Positions 37,093 through 46,909 are shown, numbered from the stretch's first letter. The stretch: DNA of 64,000 bases from an uncultured beta proteobacterium (GCA_903823025.1 CAIJRK010000078.1:1-64000); one strand, 5' to 3'. Notes: a model not told the origin generated them from the sequence alone. Program-made: numbers and translations.

Positions 37093-37114
37093 AACCGGCA
37101 TGACAACCGGTTTA
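37093..37114. terminator. Weak convergent terminator between dadA and trkH
   Basis: AACCGG (37093-37098), 8-base loop, CCGGTT (37107-37112) followed by TATTT for the plus strand. The right arm overlaps the trkH stop codon. Confidence 0.4.
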
Positions 37115-38572
37115 TTTGCGCCAGAACTGGGGTAGAAAAAGCACCATGACGGCCAGCAACTCCAGCCGTCCCATCAACATACCGACAGTGCAAACCCAGG
37201 TTTGAAAGTCGGTCAGCACACCAAAATTGGCTGCCGGACCGACTTGTCCCAGACCCGGCCCAATGTTGTTCACGGTGGCGACAACGGCTGAAAGCGCCGT
37301 CACAACGTCCAAACCCGAGAGCAGCATCAAAATAGTCAACCCCACAATCGTGGCCCCATAAATCAGCATATAGGCCATGACGGAGGCGATCACCGTGGCC
37401 GGAATCGTCGCCTGTCCCATGATCACCGGGTTGACAATGCGCGGATGGATGGTGCGCACCAGTTCGCGCCGCGCCTGCTTGATCAGCAGCACCATGCGCA
37501 CCATCTTGATGCCGCCGCCGGTAGAACCGGCACACGACACAAAGCAGCCCAAAAACATCAACCACACCGGCGCAAAGACCGGCCACAGCGCGTAATCTGC
37601 CGAGGCGTAACCCGTCGTTGTCGCCACCGACACCACATGAAAAGCGGCCGCCCGCAAGGCCTCCATCCCATCGGAATAAGTGTCGTGCGCCACCAGTACG
37701 ATGCTTAAAACCAGCACGGAGGCGACCAGCACAAAAGCGTAGGCCCGCACCTCCACATCGCGCAGCAAAGACATCAGCGAGCGCGCTCGCCAGACAATAA
37801 AGTAGCGTGCAAAGCTAATGCCCGCCAGCGCCATGAACACAATCGCCACGCCCTCCACCCGCGCCGAATTCCAGTAGCCAAAGCTGGCATCGTGGGATGA
37901 AAATCCGCCCAAACCCATGGTGGTGCAGGTGTGCATAAAAGCGTCCGGCCAGCTCATGCCCGCCCAGCGGTACGCCAACATGCAGGCCACAGAAAACACA
38001 AAATACACGCTCCACAGGCCACGCGCGGTCTCCGCAATGCGCGGCGTCAAGCGGGCGTCTTTCATGGGGCCGGGGGTTTCGGCCTTGTAGAGTTGCACGC
38101 CGCCCAAGCCCAACAGCGGCAGCACCGCCACCACCAGCAACATGATGCCCAAGCCACCGATGAGTTGCAAAAAGCAGCGCCAGACGTTGACTGACGTTGG
38201 CAAGTCATCCAGTCCGCTCAACACCGTGGCCCCGGTGGCCGTCAACGCGCTCATGGACTCGAAATAAGCATCCGTCCAACTCAAGCCGTCGATGGACAGC
38301 ATCAACGGCACGGCAGAAAACGCAGGCAACACCAGCCACACCAAATTGACGAGTAGAAAGCCGTCACGCGGTTGCAACTCGCGCCGATGCCGGGTCGTCA
38401 GCAACAAAATCAGGAGACCCGCACAAAACGTCAGCGCCATGCCGGTTAACCAGACGTTACGCAGAGCCACACTGTCAAGTGACCAAGCCCAGGACAGCGG
38501 CACTAAAAACGCAAAAGAAAAGCCCAACATGATGCGGGCCAGCACATTCAAAACCGGCGCAAAACCATTCAT
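37112..38572 (-). CDS. trkH: Trk system potassium transporter TrkH
   Basis: The 486-residue membrane protein is made of four MPM repeats typical of SKT channels. Selectivity-filter regions are visible as ALTATGATVLSG, TCTTMGLGGFSSHDAS, SVATTTGYASADY and TVNNIGPGLGQVGPA, each with the conserved Gly. The last lines the K+ path near the C-terminus. It pairs with the TrkA gate gene located six bases upstream in the same orientation (stop 38579, ATG 38572). Confidence 0.95.
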   Translation of the reverse strand: MNGFAPVLNVLARIMLGFSFAFLVPLSWAWSLDSVALRNVWLTGMALTFCAGLLILLLTTRHRRELQPRDGFLLVNLVWLVLPAFSAVPLMLSIDGLSWTDAYFESMSALTATGATVLSGLDDLPTSVNVWRCFLQLIGGLGIMLLVVAVLPLLGLGGVQLYKAETPGPMKDARLTPRIAETARGLWSVYFVFSVACMLAYRWAGMSWPDAFMHTCTTMGLGGFSSHDASFGYWNSARVEGVAIVFMALAGISFARYFIVWRARSLMSLLRDVEVRAYAFVLVASVLVLSIVLVAHDTYSDGMEALRAAAFHVVSVATTTGYASADYALWPVFAPVWLMFLGCFVSCAGSTGGGIKMVRMVLLIKQARRELVRTIHPRIVNPVIMGQATIPATVIASVMAYMLIYGATIVGLTILMLLSGLDVVTALSAVVATVNNIGPGLGQVGPAANFGVLTDFQTWVCTVGMLMGRLELLAVMVLFLPQFWRK

Positions 38573-38578
38573 AGCGTG

Positions 38579-39967
38579 TCAGAAAAAAGTGGCGCTGACG
38601 TGAAACAGCTTCTCAACGGCTTTTAGCAACCGTTTGTCCGGGATGAAAAAGATCAGGTGGTCACCTTCTTGAATCATTCTGTCGCGGTGTGGCATCAGCA
38701 CCTCGCAAAACCCGTCTGCGCTGCGCACGATGGCGCCAAAGCGTGCCCCCGTGGGCAAGGCAATCTGATCGACCCGACGACCCACCAGCCGCGAAGTCCG
38801 GGCATCCCCACGCGCCACACCCTCGATGGCTTCCGCCGCGCCCCGACGCAGACTGTGCACCGCCGCCATGTCGCCCCCGCGCACATGCACCAACAATTCG
38901 CCAATCACGGTTTGCGCGGGCGAGATGGTGATGTCAATCGCGCTGCCTTGCATCATCTCGGCGTAAATGCGCCGGTTGATCAGCGCAATCACGCGCCGGG
39001 CACCGAGGCGTTTGGCCAGCATGGCCGAGAGAATGTTGTCCTCGTCATCATTAGTCAGGGCGATAAACAGATCCATCTCGCCCACGTTTTCTTCAATCAG
39101 CAGGTCTTCATCTGCCGCATCGCCGCCGAGCACCAGCATTTCGCTGGGCAGTTCACCGGCGAGGTACTTGCAACGCTTGATGTCGCGGTCAATGATCTTG
39201 ACCTCGCACTGTCCTTCCAGACTACGCGCCAACCGCAACCCCACCCGCCCGCCGCCTGCAATCATGACGCGGCGCACTGGCCGGTCGTCGCTGTGAATAG
39301 CCCCCAGCACATGACGAATGTTTTCTTTATCCGCCAGCACAAACACCTCGTCTCCGGGCAACACACGGGTGCCTGGCTCAACCGGATATTCAGCATCTTG
39401 CCGGTACACCGCCACCACACGCATGGACGCGCCCGGAAACAACTCCCGAAACTCGCTGATGGTGTGGTTAGCCAGCGCGCTGCCAGCGGTCACGCGCACG
39501 GCAATCAAATGCGCCCGCCCTTGCGAAAACTCCAGCACTTGCAGCGCCTCGGGAAACTCGATGAGTTTGTGGATGTAGCGCATCACCGACTCTTCGGGGC
39601 AAATGACGTGATCCACGGCAAAGCCGGTCTTGCCCAGCAGTTCATCCCCTTCCTCGAACTCGGGCGAACGCAGGCGCGCCACCGTGGTCGGAATGTGAAA
39701 CACGTCATGCGCGATTTTGCAGGCGGCCAGATTGGTCTCGTCCAGCGAGGCGCAGGCGATAAACAAATCGGCATCTTCTGCACCGGCACGGCGCAGCACC
39801 GAGGGCTGAATGCCATTGCCCACCACGCCGCGCAAGTCGAGGCGGTCTTCCAGATCACGCAGGCGATCTGGATCAGGGTCAATGAGGGTGATGTCGTTTT
39901 GCTCGGATACCAGACTCTCGGCCACACTCTCGCCAACCCGCCCGGCACCCAAAATAATGATGCGCAT
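38579..39967 (-). CDS. trkA: Trk system NAD-binding regulatory subunit TrkA
   Basis: The 462-residue cytosolic protein has two RCK units. Each has a Rossmann domain (MRIIILGAGRVGESVAESL at 1-19; VRRVMIAGGGRVGLRLARSL near 235) followed by a TrkA-C subdomain (TISEFRELFPGASMRVVAVYR; VGRRVDQIALPTGARFGAIVR). It binds NADH/NAD and ATP and gates TrkH. It is first in the trkAH pair. Confidence 0.95.
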   Translation of the reverse strand: MRIIILGAGRVGESVAESLVSEQNDITLIDPDPDRLRDLEDRLDLRGVVGNGIQPSVLRRAGAEDADLFIACASLDETNLAACKIAHDVFHIPTTVARLRSPEFEEGDELLGKTGFAVDHVICPEESVMRYIHKLIEFPEALQVLEFSQGRAHLIAVRVTAGSALANHTISEFRELFPGASMRVVAVYRQDAEYPVEPGTRVLPGDEVFVLADKENIRHVLGAIHSDDRPVRRVMIAGGGRVGLRLARSLEGQCEVKIIDRDIKRCKYLAGELPSEMLVLGGDAADEDLLIEENVGEMDLFIALTNDDEDNILSAMLAKRLGARRVIALINRRIYAEMMQGSAIDITISPAQTVIGELLVHVRGGDMAAVHSLRRGAAEAIEGVARGDARTSRLVGRRVDQIALPTGARFGAIVRSADGFCEVLMPHRDRMIQEGDHLIFFIPDKRLLKAVEKLFHVSATFF

Positions 39968-39991
39968 GATTAAACCTTGTAAGGGTCGAAA

Positions 39992-41461
39992 TCATAACGG
40001 GGTGGCCAAGCAAACCCGGTTACGCCCGCCTTGCTTGGCGCGATAAAGCGCAGCGTCGGCGCGGCTGATGGTCTGCTCAGTCGGCTCGTCGCCGCTGAAC
40101 TGGCTTACGCCCAAGCTCACCGTGATAGGAATGGCGATGTTTTGGTCTTCCTCCATCAGGCTGTATTGGGCAATGCGTTGGCGAATTTTTTCAGCAATCT
40201 GACGGGCCTCATCTAGGCTGCATTTATCGAGCACGACCAAAAACTCCTCGCCGCCCCAGCGCACGGCAATATCGGACTTGCGCAGCGCTTGCTGAATTTG
40301 TTCGGCAACCCGGCATAGCACCCGGTCGCCGGTGGCGTGACCATGTTCATCATTAACCAACTTGAAATGATCCACATCCAGCAGCAACATGGAAACGGGG
40401 CGCGGCTGGCGAACGTACTCGGCCAGCAGTTTGTCCATCAGGATGGTGAAAGCCTGACGGTTGAGCATCCCGGTGAGTTTGTCGGTGGAGGCCATCTCCT
40501 CAAGGCGGCGCTGGTAGCGCGACAACGACACATTCATCAGCAGCACCACAAACACGGTGACGATCAAACAAACACCCAGGTTGATGTAGAGCGCATGGCG
40601 CACTCCGGCCAAGGCCTCGGCCTCATCTTTTTCAACAAACAAATACCAATCAAGCTCCGGGATGTAATGCACGTTAAGCAGGTAATTGACGCCTTGCGAT
40701 GCATATTGGTAGCCGCCATTTTTTTCCAGCAAGATGTTGTCGATGAGATCACGCATCCCGGGGCGCTCATGCAAATCAAGCGACGCCTGCCCGATCTCGT
40801 TGCCAAAGAGAACCACCAATCCCTTGGCATCGACAAAGTAAATGGTGCGCTGGTAGCGTTGTTGGTAGTCCTTGATGCGCAGGTGCATGGCATCCAGCGT
40901 CATGCCAATGCCGGTGGCGCCCATCAACTTCCCGGCAAAATCAAACACTTGGTAGTTAATGAAAATAGTCATGGCATCTTGATTCGCCATGTCAATATCC
41001 ACATTAATCTCATAAGGTTCTTTGAGGTCGCGCAAGCGGTAATACCAGGCATCACGCGGCTCTTGGGGCGAAACTTGTTTAAGCAGACCGTCCCCGGTGT
41101 AGTAGTTTGAACTGTGCTCGGAGATAAAAAAACTGCTGAAGGCGCCGTAACGAAGTTTGATTTCCTGCAAGTAGCGATTCATCTCCTCGATATTTTTTTC
41201 ACCTTTGAGCGCCCAGTCACGTAAAAACGTGTCGTGCGCCATGGTGGAGGCAATCAAAACCGGTTGCACCAGATCTTTTTGAAACTCAACGTAGATGTTG
41301 TTGGCCGCCAAAGGCAACTCACGCCCGATGATGGCTTGGCGAATGGCGTTTTTAGAAACGAAGTAACTGCCCAATGTGGTGGCAAAAAACCCCGCCGAGA
41401 GCAAAAGACTGAGAAAGATCAGCAAACGCCGACCGTCGAAAATACGATGGGAAGAAACCAT
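39992..41461 (-). CDS. Membrane diguanylate cyclase with Cache-like periplasmic sensor
   Basis: The 489-residue protein has a membrane helix at 13-33, a periplasmic double-Cache-type domain (about 40-285, containing YYRLRDLKEPYEINVDID), and a second helix at 290-310. The GGDEF domain follows with TDKLTGMLNRQAF, LDVDHFKLVND and the active loop RWGGEEF (GGEEF at 403-407). An RxxD inhibition site (RKSD, 394-397) stands five residues before it, so product feedback is expected. It makes c-di-GMP in response to an extracellular small molecule. No operon partner; the gene starts ATG 41461. Confidence 0.92.
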   Translation of the reverse strand: MVSSHRIFDGRRLLIFLSLLLSAGFFATTLGSYFVSKNAIRQAIIGRELPLAANNIYVEFQKDLVQPVLIASTMAHDTFLRDWALKGEKNIEEMNRYLQEIKLRYGAFSSFFISEHSSNYYTGDGLLKQVSPQEPRDAWYYRLRDLKEPYEINVDIDMANQDAMTIFINYQVFDFAGKLMGATGIGMTLDAMHLRIKDYQQRYQRTIYFVDAKGLVVLFGNEIGQASLDLHERPGMRDLIDNILLEKNGGYQYASQGVNYLLNVHYIPELDWYLFVEKDEAEALAGVRHALYINLGVCLIVTVFVVLLMNVSLSRYQRRLEEMASTDKLTGMLNRQAFTILMDKLLAEYVRQPRPVSMLLLDVDHFKLVNDEHGHATGDRVLCRVAEQIQQALRKSDIAVRWGGEEFLVVLDKCSLDEARQIAEKIRQRIAQYSLMEEDQNIAIPITVSLGVSQFSGDEPTEQTISRADAALYRAKQGGRNRVCLATPL

Positions 41462-41563
41462 AAATGATGATGAAATTTATTGTTATTTGTCATCAAACCC
41501 TGACACAAGTCATTGTTGCATGGAACTCAAATTGACAATTTTCTCCATCTTATAGCCCGACTA

Positions 41564-41618
41564 CCGGAGGCGGCTAAAAAACAACCTCCGGGATGCCTGA
41601 TGCGACAAGCGTGTCGCA
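41564..41618 (-). terminator. Two hairpins downstream of the acyl-CoA dehydrogenase gene
   Basis: CCGGAGG/CCTCCGG (41564-41570 and 41585-41591, 14-base loop) and TGCGACA/TGTCGCA (41601-41607 and 41612-41618, 4-base loop) lie just after the dehydrogenase stop (41628). The stems are perfect but there is no clean T-run, so factor-independent termination is uncertain. Confidence 0.4.
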
Positions 41619-41627
41619 CGCAAAGAT

Positions 41628-42758
41628 TCAGGCCAACGCGCGCTGAATGATGATTTTCTGCACGTCAGAGGTGCCTTCGTAAATCTGACAAACGCGCACA
41701 TCGCGGTAAATGCGTTCCACCGGAAAGTCGTTCACATAGCCGTAGCCGCCCAGTGTTTGAATCGCTACGCTGCACACTTGTTCAGCCATTTCGCTGGCAA
41801 ACAACTTAGCCATGGCGGCTTCTTTTAAACACGGGCGACCGGCATCGCGCAAGGCGGCGGCGTGCCAGATGAGTTGACGGGCCGCTTCAATCTGGGTCGC
41901 GCAATCAGCCAATCGGAAACCGACTGCTTGGTGATTAAAGATAGCGGTGCCAAAGCTTTGGCGGTCTTTGGAATAAGCCAGCGCCACCTCAAACGCGCTG
42001 CGTGCCATGCCCACGCTTTGCGCGGCAATGCCGATGCGGCCACCCTCTAACGCGCCCAAGGCAATCTTGTAGCCTTCGCCTTCGGCACCAATCAGGTTCT
42101 CGGCGGGAATGCGGCAATCGTCAAAGTTGATCTGCGCGGTGTCGCTGCTGTGCTGGCCCAGCTTGTCTTCCAGACGCGCCACCACGTAACCGGGCGCGTT
42201 GGTTGGCACGATGAAAGCGCTCATGCCTTTCTTGCCCGCGCCTTTGTCGGTGACGGCAATCACGATGGCAACATCGCCGTTTTTACCGCTGGTGATGAAC
42301 TGCTTGACGCCGTTAATGACGTAGCCGTCCGCGTCTTTCACCGCCGTGGTGCGCAGGCTGGAGGCGTCCGAGCCGACGTGCGGTTCGGTCAGGCAAAACG
42401 CGCCCAACATTTGACCTTGCGCCAGCGGCGTGAGCCACTGTTTCTTTTGCGCCGGGTTGCCGTAGCGCATCAAGATAGCGTTAACCGGACAATTGGTGAC
42501 AGAAATCGCCGTGCTGGTGCCGCCGTCGCCGGCTGCAATTTCTTCCAGCACCAGCGCCACGGTGACGTAGTCGAGATTAGCGCCGCCGAATTCTTCCGGC
42601 ACGCAAATGCCGTAAGCGCCCAAGGCGGCCAAGCCTTTGTGCGCTTCTTTGGGGAAGGTGTGTTCTTTGTCCCATTTGGCGGCGTGCGGCCAGAGTTCGG
42701 CTTGGGCAAAGTCGCGCACGGCGTCGCGGATCATTTCTTGGTCTGGGGTGAGTAACAT
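41628..42758 (-). CDS. Acyl-CoA dehydrogenase (short/branched-chain type)
   Basis: The 376-residue flavoenzyme shows [62 protein letters not shown] (FAD/substrate loop) and a C-terminal IYEGTSDVQKIIIQ with the catalytic Glu of short-chain enzymes. It forms a double bond in butyryl-, isobutyryl- or 2-methylbutyryl-CoA; which one is not certain. I chose ATG 42758; the longer frame upstream runs into the PIN gene and is not homologous. It probably serves valine/isoleucine breakdown beside the leucine genes. Confidence 0.92.
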   Translation of the reverse strand: MLLTPDQEMIRDAVRDFAQAELWPHAAKWDKEHTFPKEAHKGLAALGAYGICVPEEFGGANLDYVTVALVLEEIAAGDGGTSTAISVTNCPVNAILMRYGNPAQKKQWLTPLAQGQMLGAFCLTEPHVGSDASSLRTTAVKDADGYVINGVKQFITSGKNGDVAIVIAVTDKGAGKKGMSAFIVPTNAPGYVVARLEDKLGQHSSDTAQINFDDCRIPAENLIGAEGEGYKIALGALEGGRIGIAAQSVGMARSAFEVALAYSKDRQSFGTAIFNHQAVGFRLADCATQIEAARQLIWHAAALRDAGRPCLKEAAMAKLFASEMAEQVCSVAIQTLGGYGYVNDFPVERIYRDVRVCQIYEGTSDVQKIIIQRALA

Positions 42759-42786
42759 AAAAATAATCAGTTCATTAAAGTTTGGT

Positions 42787-43314
42787 TTATAGCAATCCAG
42801 CAGCTTCACGCATATGCGTGAAATTAATCGACGGTGCCCCTTTAGCCATGGCGGCAAGGTGCAAATCCAAGTCATCCGTCAGAAGCAATCTGTTGACGCC
42901 GAGGGTCGCCACAAGAGAGGCATCGGTGAGTCCGAGTCGCACGAAAATGGCCGCATCAACGTCTGACGCCTTCAACTCGCAGGGGTGAAGTGCCTCTTCA
43001 GTATCCGTGCAAAACAAGGGGAACAATTGACTGAAAAACTCAGCCTTCCACTTGCCCGTCAGAACTTGCGCGGCGAGATTACTGGTTTCCGCCAGGACGT
43101 GCGCCGTGGTCAGAATGCGGTTGAAACGGCTCACATACCCGGCCAGTAACGCAGCATCTTCAAGCGCATATTTCTCAAGCCGTTTACCGCCAATCATCGA
43201 CGGTTGAAAGTTCGCAAACAACAGCAGAAGCAACACGTTGGTGTCCAAAAGAATGCCGTCGCTTCGGTGACGATGGGCATACGCGGTCAGTTGCTCCTCG
43301 AAGGCGGAACTCAT
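42787..43314 (-). CDS. PIN-domain-like protein
   Basis: In this 175-residue protein a PIN nuclease pattern can be seen: GILLDTNVLLLLLFANF (first catalytic Asp), TTAHVLAETSNLA (Glu), and acidic TDASLVATLGVNRLLLTDDLDLHLAA near the end. The fold is commonly a toxin RNase. It overlaps the 102-residue gene by four bases (ATGA), as toxin-antitoxin pairs often do. It is longer than typical VapC (about 130 residues). An RNase or DNase role is inferred. Confidence 0.7.
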   Translation of the reverse strand: MSSAFEEQLTAYAHRHRSDGILLDTNVLLLLLFANFQPSMIGGKRLEKYALEDAALLAGYVSRFNRILTTAHVLAETSNLAAQVLTGKWKAEFFSQLFPLFCTDTEEALHPCELKASDVDAAIFVRLGLTDASLVATLGVNRLLLTDDLDLHLAAMAKGAPSINFTHMREAAGLL

Positions 43315-43619
43315 TGAACTTGTCGCATGTCCATCTTCACAAACTCACCGGTGCTGGCGTCGATAAACACGGTTTTGTAAACACGGTTCTCGATCTGAGG
43401 CACTGGCCTCAAATCAGCCAGACTAAGGACGCCACCACTGACTGCAGAGAGACTTTTGGCACGATGAAAGCCTAACGTCACCGACCATAAGTCACGGCCC
43501 CCCTCTGTCACCAACTCAATCTCTTCCAGCGCCAATTGTTTGAGCGGATCATCTTGGTACAGCTCTTCCAACGATTTTTTGGCATGTGACACCGCTTCTT
43601 TGACAGAAATAAGCGACAT
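43311..43619 (-). CDS. Hypothetical 102-residue partner of the PIN protein
   Basis: I do not recognise the family. The start MSLISVKEAVSHAKKSLEELYQDDPLKQLALEEIELV is helical and charged. The later part (WSVTLGFHRAKSLS, VYKTVFIDASTGEFVKMDM) looks like a small alpha/beta fold. A strong GAAGGAG site precedes ATG 43619, and the gene overlaps the PIN gene by four bases, so it could be its antitoxin or cognate factor. MITE-2 ends 46 bases upstream, so its original promoter region has been altered. Confidence 0.65.
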   Translation of the reverse strand: MSLISVKEAVSHAKKSLEELYQDDPLKQLALEEIELVTEGGRDLWSVTLGFHRAKSLSAVSGGVLSLADLRPVPQIENRVYKTVFIDASTGEFVKMDMRQVQ

Positions 43620-43655
43620 TTGAATCTCCTTCAATGGAATTAACAATGGACAGGG

Positions 43656-43664
43656 CGCTAGACC
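43656..43664. repeat. Left target-site duplication of MITE-2
   Basis: CGCTAGACC occurs directly before the element and again at 43834-43842 directly after it. Confidence 0.93.
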
Positions 43665-43833
43665 CATTACGTTATACACAAGTCAAAAACTCTTTTTAAA
43701 TCAATCACTTACACGTACCTAAAAATTTAGCAATGAGACAATTGCGGATTACGAGAATCCTTATGAATCAATGACTTAGAAGTGTCAGCTGGAACGGCCA
43801 GAAATCGGATTCCGACTTGTGTATAACGAAATG
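43665..43833. mobile_element. MITE-2 (169 bp), same family as MITE-1
   Basis: Ends read inward are CATTACGTTATACACAAGT and CATTTCGTTATACACAAGT (18 of 19 alike), the second equal to MITE-1's right end. The short motifs AAATCAATCACTTA and GAATCAATGACTTA inside match those of MITE-1, although the rest has drifted. Perfect 9-bp duplication. It interrupts the loop of a hairpin between the thiolase and PIN genes. Confidence 0.93.
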
Positions 43834-43842
43834 CGCTAGACC
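43834..43842. repeat. Right target-site duplication of MITE-2
   Basis: CGCTAGACC, identical to 43656-43664. Confidence 0.93.
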
Positions 43843-43872
43843 CTGTCGGCATTGCACAAGAAACTATTTAAT

Positions 43873-45054
43873 TCAGAGCATTTCAATCGCTACGGCCGTA
43901 CCTTCGCCACCGCCAATGCACAAGGTCGCCACGCCTTTTTTCAGGCCACGGGCCTGCAGGGCGTATAGCAAAGTGACCATGATGCGGGCACCGCTGCAGC
44001 CAATCGGATGGCCCAGCGCACAAGCGCCGCCGTTCACATTGACGATGTCGTGACTCAAGGCCAAGTCGTGCATCAGCGCCATCGGCACCACGGCAAAGGC
44101 TTCGTTGACTTCCCACAAATCCACGTCTTTCACGCTCCAACCCGCTTTGTCCAGCGCCTTGTTCACGGCACCAATCGGGGCGGTGGCGAACCAGTTCGGT
44201 TCTTGCGCATGGACGGCGTGGCTGACGATGCGCGCCAACGGTTTGAGGCCGAGTTTGGCGGCAGTCGAGGCCCGCATCATCACCAACGCCGCCGCGCCAT
44301 CGCTGATGCTGGAGCTGCTGGCGGCGGTGATGGTGCCGTCTTTTTTGAACGCCGGTTTGAGCGTGGGAATTTTCTCCAGCTTGACTTTGCCGGGCGCTTC
44401 GTCAATCGAAATCACCTTGTCACCGGCACGGCCCTTGATCGTCACGGGCGTGATTTCTGCGGCAAACGCGCCGGATTGAGTCGCCGCTTGCGCGCGCTGC
44501 ACGCTGGTGATGGCAAAGCTGTCTTGCTGCTCGCGGGTGAAGCCGTATTTGGCGGCGCAGTCTTCGCCAAAAGTGCCCATGGAACGACCGGCTTCGTAGG
44601 CGTCTTCCAAGCCATCTAACATCATGTGATCCATCACGCGGTCATGGCCAATGCGGTAGCCGCCCCGCGCTTTTTGCAACAAATAGGGCGCGTTGGTCAT
44701 GCTTTCCATACCGCCGGCCACGACCACGTCCGCGCTGCCCGCCAGCAACATATCGTGGCCGAACATGGCGGCGCGCATCCCAGAGCCGCACATTTTGGAC
44801 AACGTCACCGCGCCCGCGCTAATCGGCAAACCGCCCTTGAACGCGGCTTGGCGTGCTGGAGCTTGGCCTTGGCCCGCCATCAGGCAATTGCCAAACAGCA
44901 CTTCGTTCACCGAGTCGCCGGCAATACCGGCGCGCTCCACGGCGGCCTTGATGGCAGCACCGCCCAAATCATGGGCAGCCAGAGAAGAAAACTCGCCTTG
45001 AAAGCTCCCCATAGGGGTGCGAGCGGCGCTAACGATAACGATGGAATCGGTCAT
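43873..45054 (-). CDS. phaA: Acetyl-CoA C-acetyltransferase (thiolase)
   Basis: The 393-residue thiolase has the nucleophile block TLSKMCGSGMRAAMFGHDM (Cys near 89), then WEVNEAFAVVPMALMHDL, NVNGGACALGHPIGCSGAR (His and second Cys). It joins or splits acetoacetyl-CoA, so it can take the acetoacetate branch of leucine breakdown to acetyl-CoA or start PHB synthesis. It is 22 bases after aceK and probably the last gene of the liuR-ivd-can-aceK run. Confidence 0.94.
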   Translation of the reverse strand: MTDSIVIVSAARTPMGSFQGEFSSLAAHDLGGAAIKAAVERAGIAGDSVNEVLFGNCLMAGQGQAPARQAAFKGGLPISAGAVTLSKMCGSGMRAAMFGHDMLLAGSADVVVAGGMESMTNAPYLLQKARGGYRIGHDRVMDHMMLDGLEDAYEAGRSMGTFGEDCAAKYGFTREQQDSFAITSVQRAQAATQSGAFAAEITPVTIKGRAGDKVISIDEAPGKVKLEKIPTLKPAFKKDGTITAASSSSISDGAAALVMMRASTAAKLGLKPLARIVSHAVHAQEPNWFATAPIGAVNKALDKAGWSVKDVDLWEVNEAFAVVPMALMHDLALSHDIVNVNGGACALGHPIGCSGARIMVTLLYALQARGLKKGVATLCIGGGEGTAVAIEML

Positions 45055-45076
45055 TTTTGAGTCCTTTTAATGAAAA

Positions 45077-46894
45077 TTAGTGGGGGTGAAATCGCTTGTC
45101 CTGGTCGTAGGGAAACACGTCGTACACATGGCCTTGCTGGATGCGTTCTTTGTGACTTTGCCAAAAGGCCACGTCCAGTAAATCGGCATGGTGTTTCATA
45201 AATACTTCGCGCACCGCCGGATTGCCCAGCAAGAAAGGGGCGAAGGTTTCGGGGAACACGTCTTTGGCACCGACGCTGTACCAAATCTCGCCCGACATTT
45301 CTTCTTCTTCGTTGCGCGGTTCGGGCACGCGGCGAAACGTGCAATCGGTGATGTATTCAATCTCGTCGTAGTCATAAAACACGACCTTGCCGTGGCGCAT
45401 GATGCCGAAGTTTTTCCAGAGCATGTCGCCGGGAAAAATATTGGCGGCGACCAAATCCTTGATGGCGTTGCCGTACTCAATCACGCCGCGCTCAATCTGC
45501 TCATGCGCCTGCACGGCAGCGGGTTCTGTCGGATTCGGCGTGGTGCCACCGGCATCAAAAGCCTCTTGCAAATAGATGTTGAGCGGGATCATGCGCCGCT
45601 CGATATAGACGTGTTTGATGATGACTTCAATGCGGCCATCGCCATCGCGGTCGCTGATTTCCAGCTGGCTGGGCGCGAACTTTTGAATCTCGGCAATCAG
45701 CTCGTCGTTAAAACGATCACGCGGAAAACCTACCTCGCTGTACTCCAGCGTGTCAGCCATGCGGCCCACGCGGTCGTGCTGTTTAACCAGCAAATACTTG
45801 CCGCTAATTTGCTCGCGTGTGGTGTCTTTGGGCGGTGGGTAAAAGTCTTTGATAACTTTGAAAACGTAGGGAAAAGACGGCAAATCAAACACCAGCATCA
45901 CCATGCCTTTGATGCCGGGCGCAATGCGAAATTGGTCGGTGGAGTGGCGCAGGTGGTGCAGAAAGTCGCGGTAAAAAAGCGTCTTGCCTTGCTTGGCCAA
46001 ACCGAGCGCGTTGTAGATTTCGTTGCGCGGTTTGCGCGGCATCATGCTGCGCAAAAAATGCACATAGGCCGATGGAATTTCCATATCAACCATGAAGTAA
46101 GCGCGGGCAAAGCTGAACAACATCAGCAAGTCGTCCTCGCCAAACAGGGCTGCATCAATCACCAGTTTCTCGGTCGGGTTATGCAGTATCGGCAGCGCAA
46201 AGGCAAATTCATTAAAGCCGTTGATCAGCTTGCCAACGATGTACGCGCCTTTGTTGCGAAAGAACAGACTGGTCAGCACCTGAATCTGGAAGTTGGCGCG
46301 CAACTTGGCATCCCCCAGCCGCTCGGCCATCGCAGCTTGCACCCAGGCGGCATCGCGTGGCAGGTTCTCGAACGGACGACGCAAGTCAAAGTCGCTCACC
46401 ATCTGGGTCAGCACCTCGCCCATGGACTCGCGTGTCGGGTAATAGGAGCGGTAGGTAGGACGCGCCTCGGACTCACCGTTTTCGATGTACTCGGTGCTCA
46501 CCGCGGGGCGCACAAAAATAAAGTCGTTCTGAAAATAGCTGCGGTGCAGAATTTTGGTGGTGACCGAGTTGAAAAAAGTCTCCGCCAGTTCGGGCTGGTG
46601 GTGGTTCACCAGCAAGCCGATGTAATGCAGCTTGACCTGCTGCCAAATGTCCATCGGCTGCTCACCCGCCTTGAATTCATGCTCCAGCCGGTTGGAGCAT
46701 TCGCGCACCCGCAAGTCATAAAACTCGATGCGCTCACGCTGGGCGCGTTGCTGGCCGTGCCAGTCCAGGGTTTCAAAACGATGTTTGGCGCGGGCGGATT
46801 CGGTTCTGAACAGCCGGTAGTGGCGGTTAAAGCCATCCATCATGGCTTTGGCAATGTCGTAGGCGATGGAGGAGTCGAGGCGGGTGGGAAACAT
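45077..46894 (-). CDS. aceK: Isocitrate dehydrogenase kinase/phosphatase
   Basis: The 605-residue AceK has the N-terminal regulatory half ([31 protein letters not shown]) and kinase half ([30 protein letters not shown] for the P-loop/Lys region, [35 protein letters not shown] for the catalytic Asp). It phosphorylates isocitrate dehydrogenase to push carbon into the glyoxylate shunt, and reverses this. Its place with isovaleryl-CoA genes fits growth on acetyl-CoA-yielding substrates. A hexanucleotide repeat tract lies 15 bases before its ATG. Confidence 0.95.
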   Translation of the reverse strand: MFPTRLDSSIAYDIAKAMMDGFNRHYRLFRTESARAKHRFETLDWHGQQRAQRERIEFYDLRVRECSNRLEHEFKAGEQPMDIWQQVKLHYIGLLVNHHQPELAETFFNSVTTKILHRSYFQNDFIFVRPAVSTEYIENGESEARPTYRSYYPTRESMGEVLTQMVSDFDLRRPFENLPRDAAWVQAAMAERLGDAKLRANFQIQVLTSLFFRNKGAYIVGKLINGFNEFAFALPILHNPTEKLVIDAALFGEDDLLMLFSFARAYFMVDMEIPSAYVHFLRSMMPRKPRNEIYNALGLAKQGKTLFYRDFLHHLRHSTDQFRIAPGIKGMVMLVFDLPSFPYVFKVIKDFYPPPKDTTREQISGKYLLVKQHDRVGRMADTLEYSEVGFPRDRFNDELIAEIQKFAPSQLEISDRDGDGRIEVIIKHVYIERRMIPLNIYLQEAFDAGGTTPNPTEPAAVQAHEQIERGVIEYGNAIKDLVAANIFPGDMLWKNFGIMRHGKVVFYDYDEIEYITDCTFRRVPEPRNEEEEMSGEIWYSVGAKDVFPETFAPFLLGNPAVREVFMKHHADLLDVAFWQSHKERIQQGHVYDVFPYDQDKRFHPH

Positions 46895-46909
46895 GTCAGG
46901 TCTGTCTCT

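Noticed and set aside
36091-37101. Long minus-strand frame opposite dadA
   Set aside because: Exact shadow of a conserved flavoenzyme gene; its composition (His, Arg, Val-rich) is typical of antisense frames.
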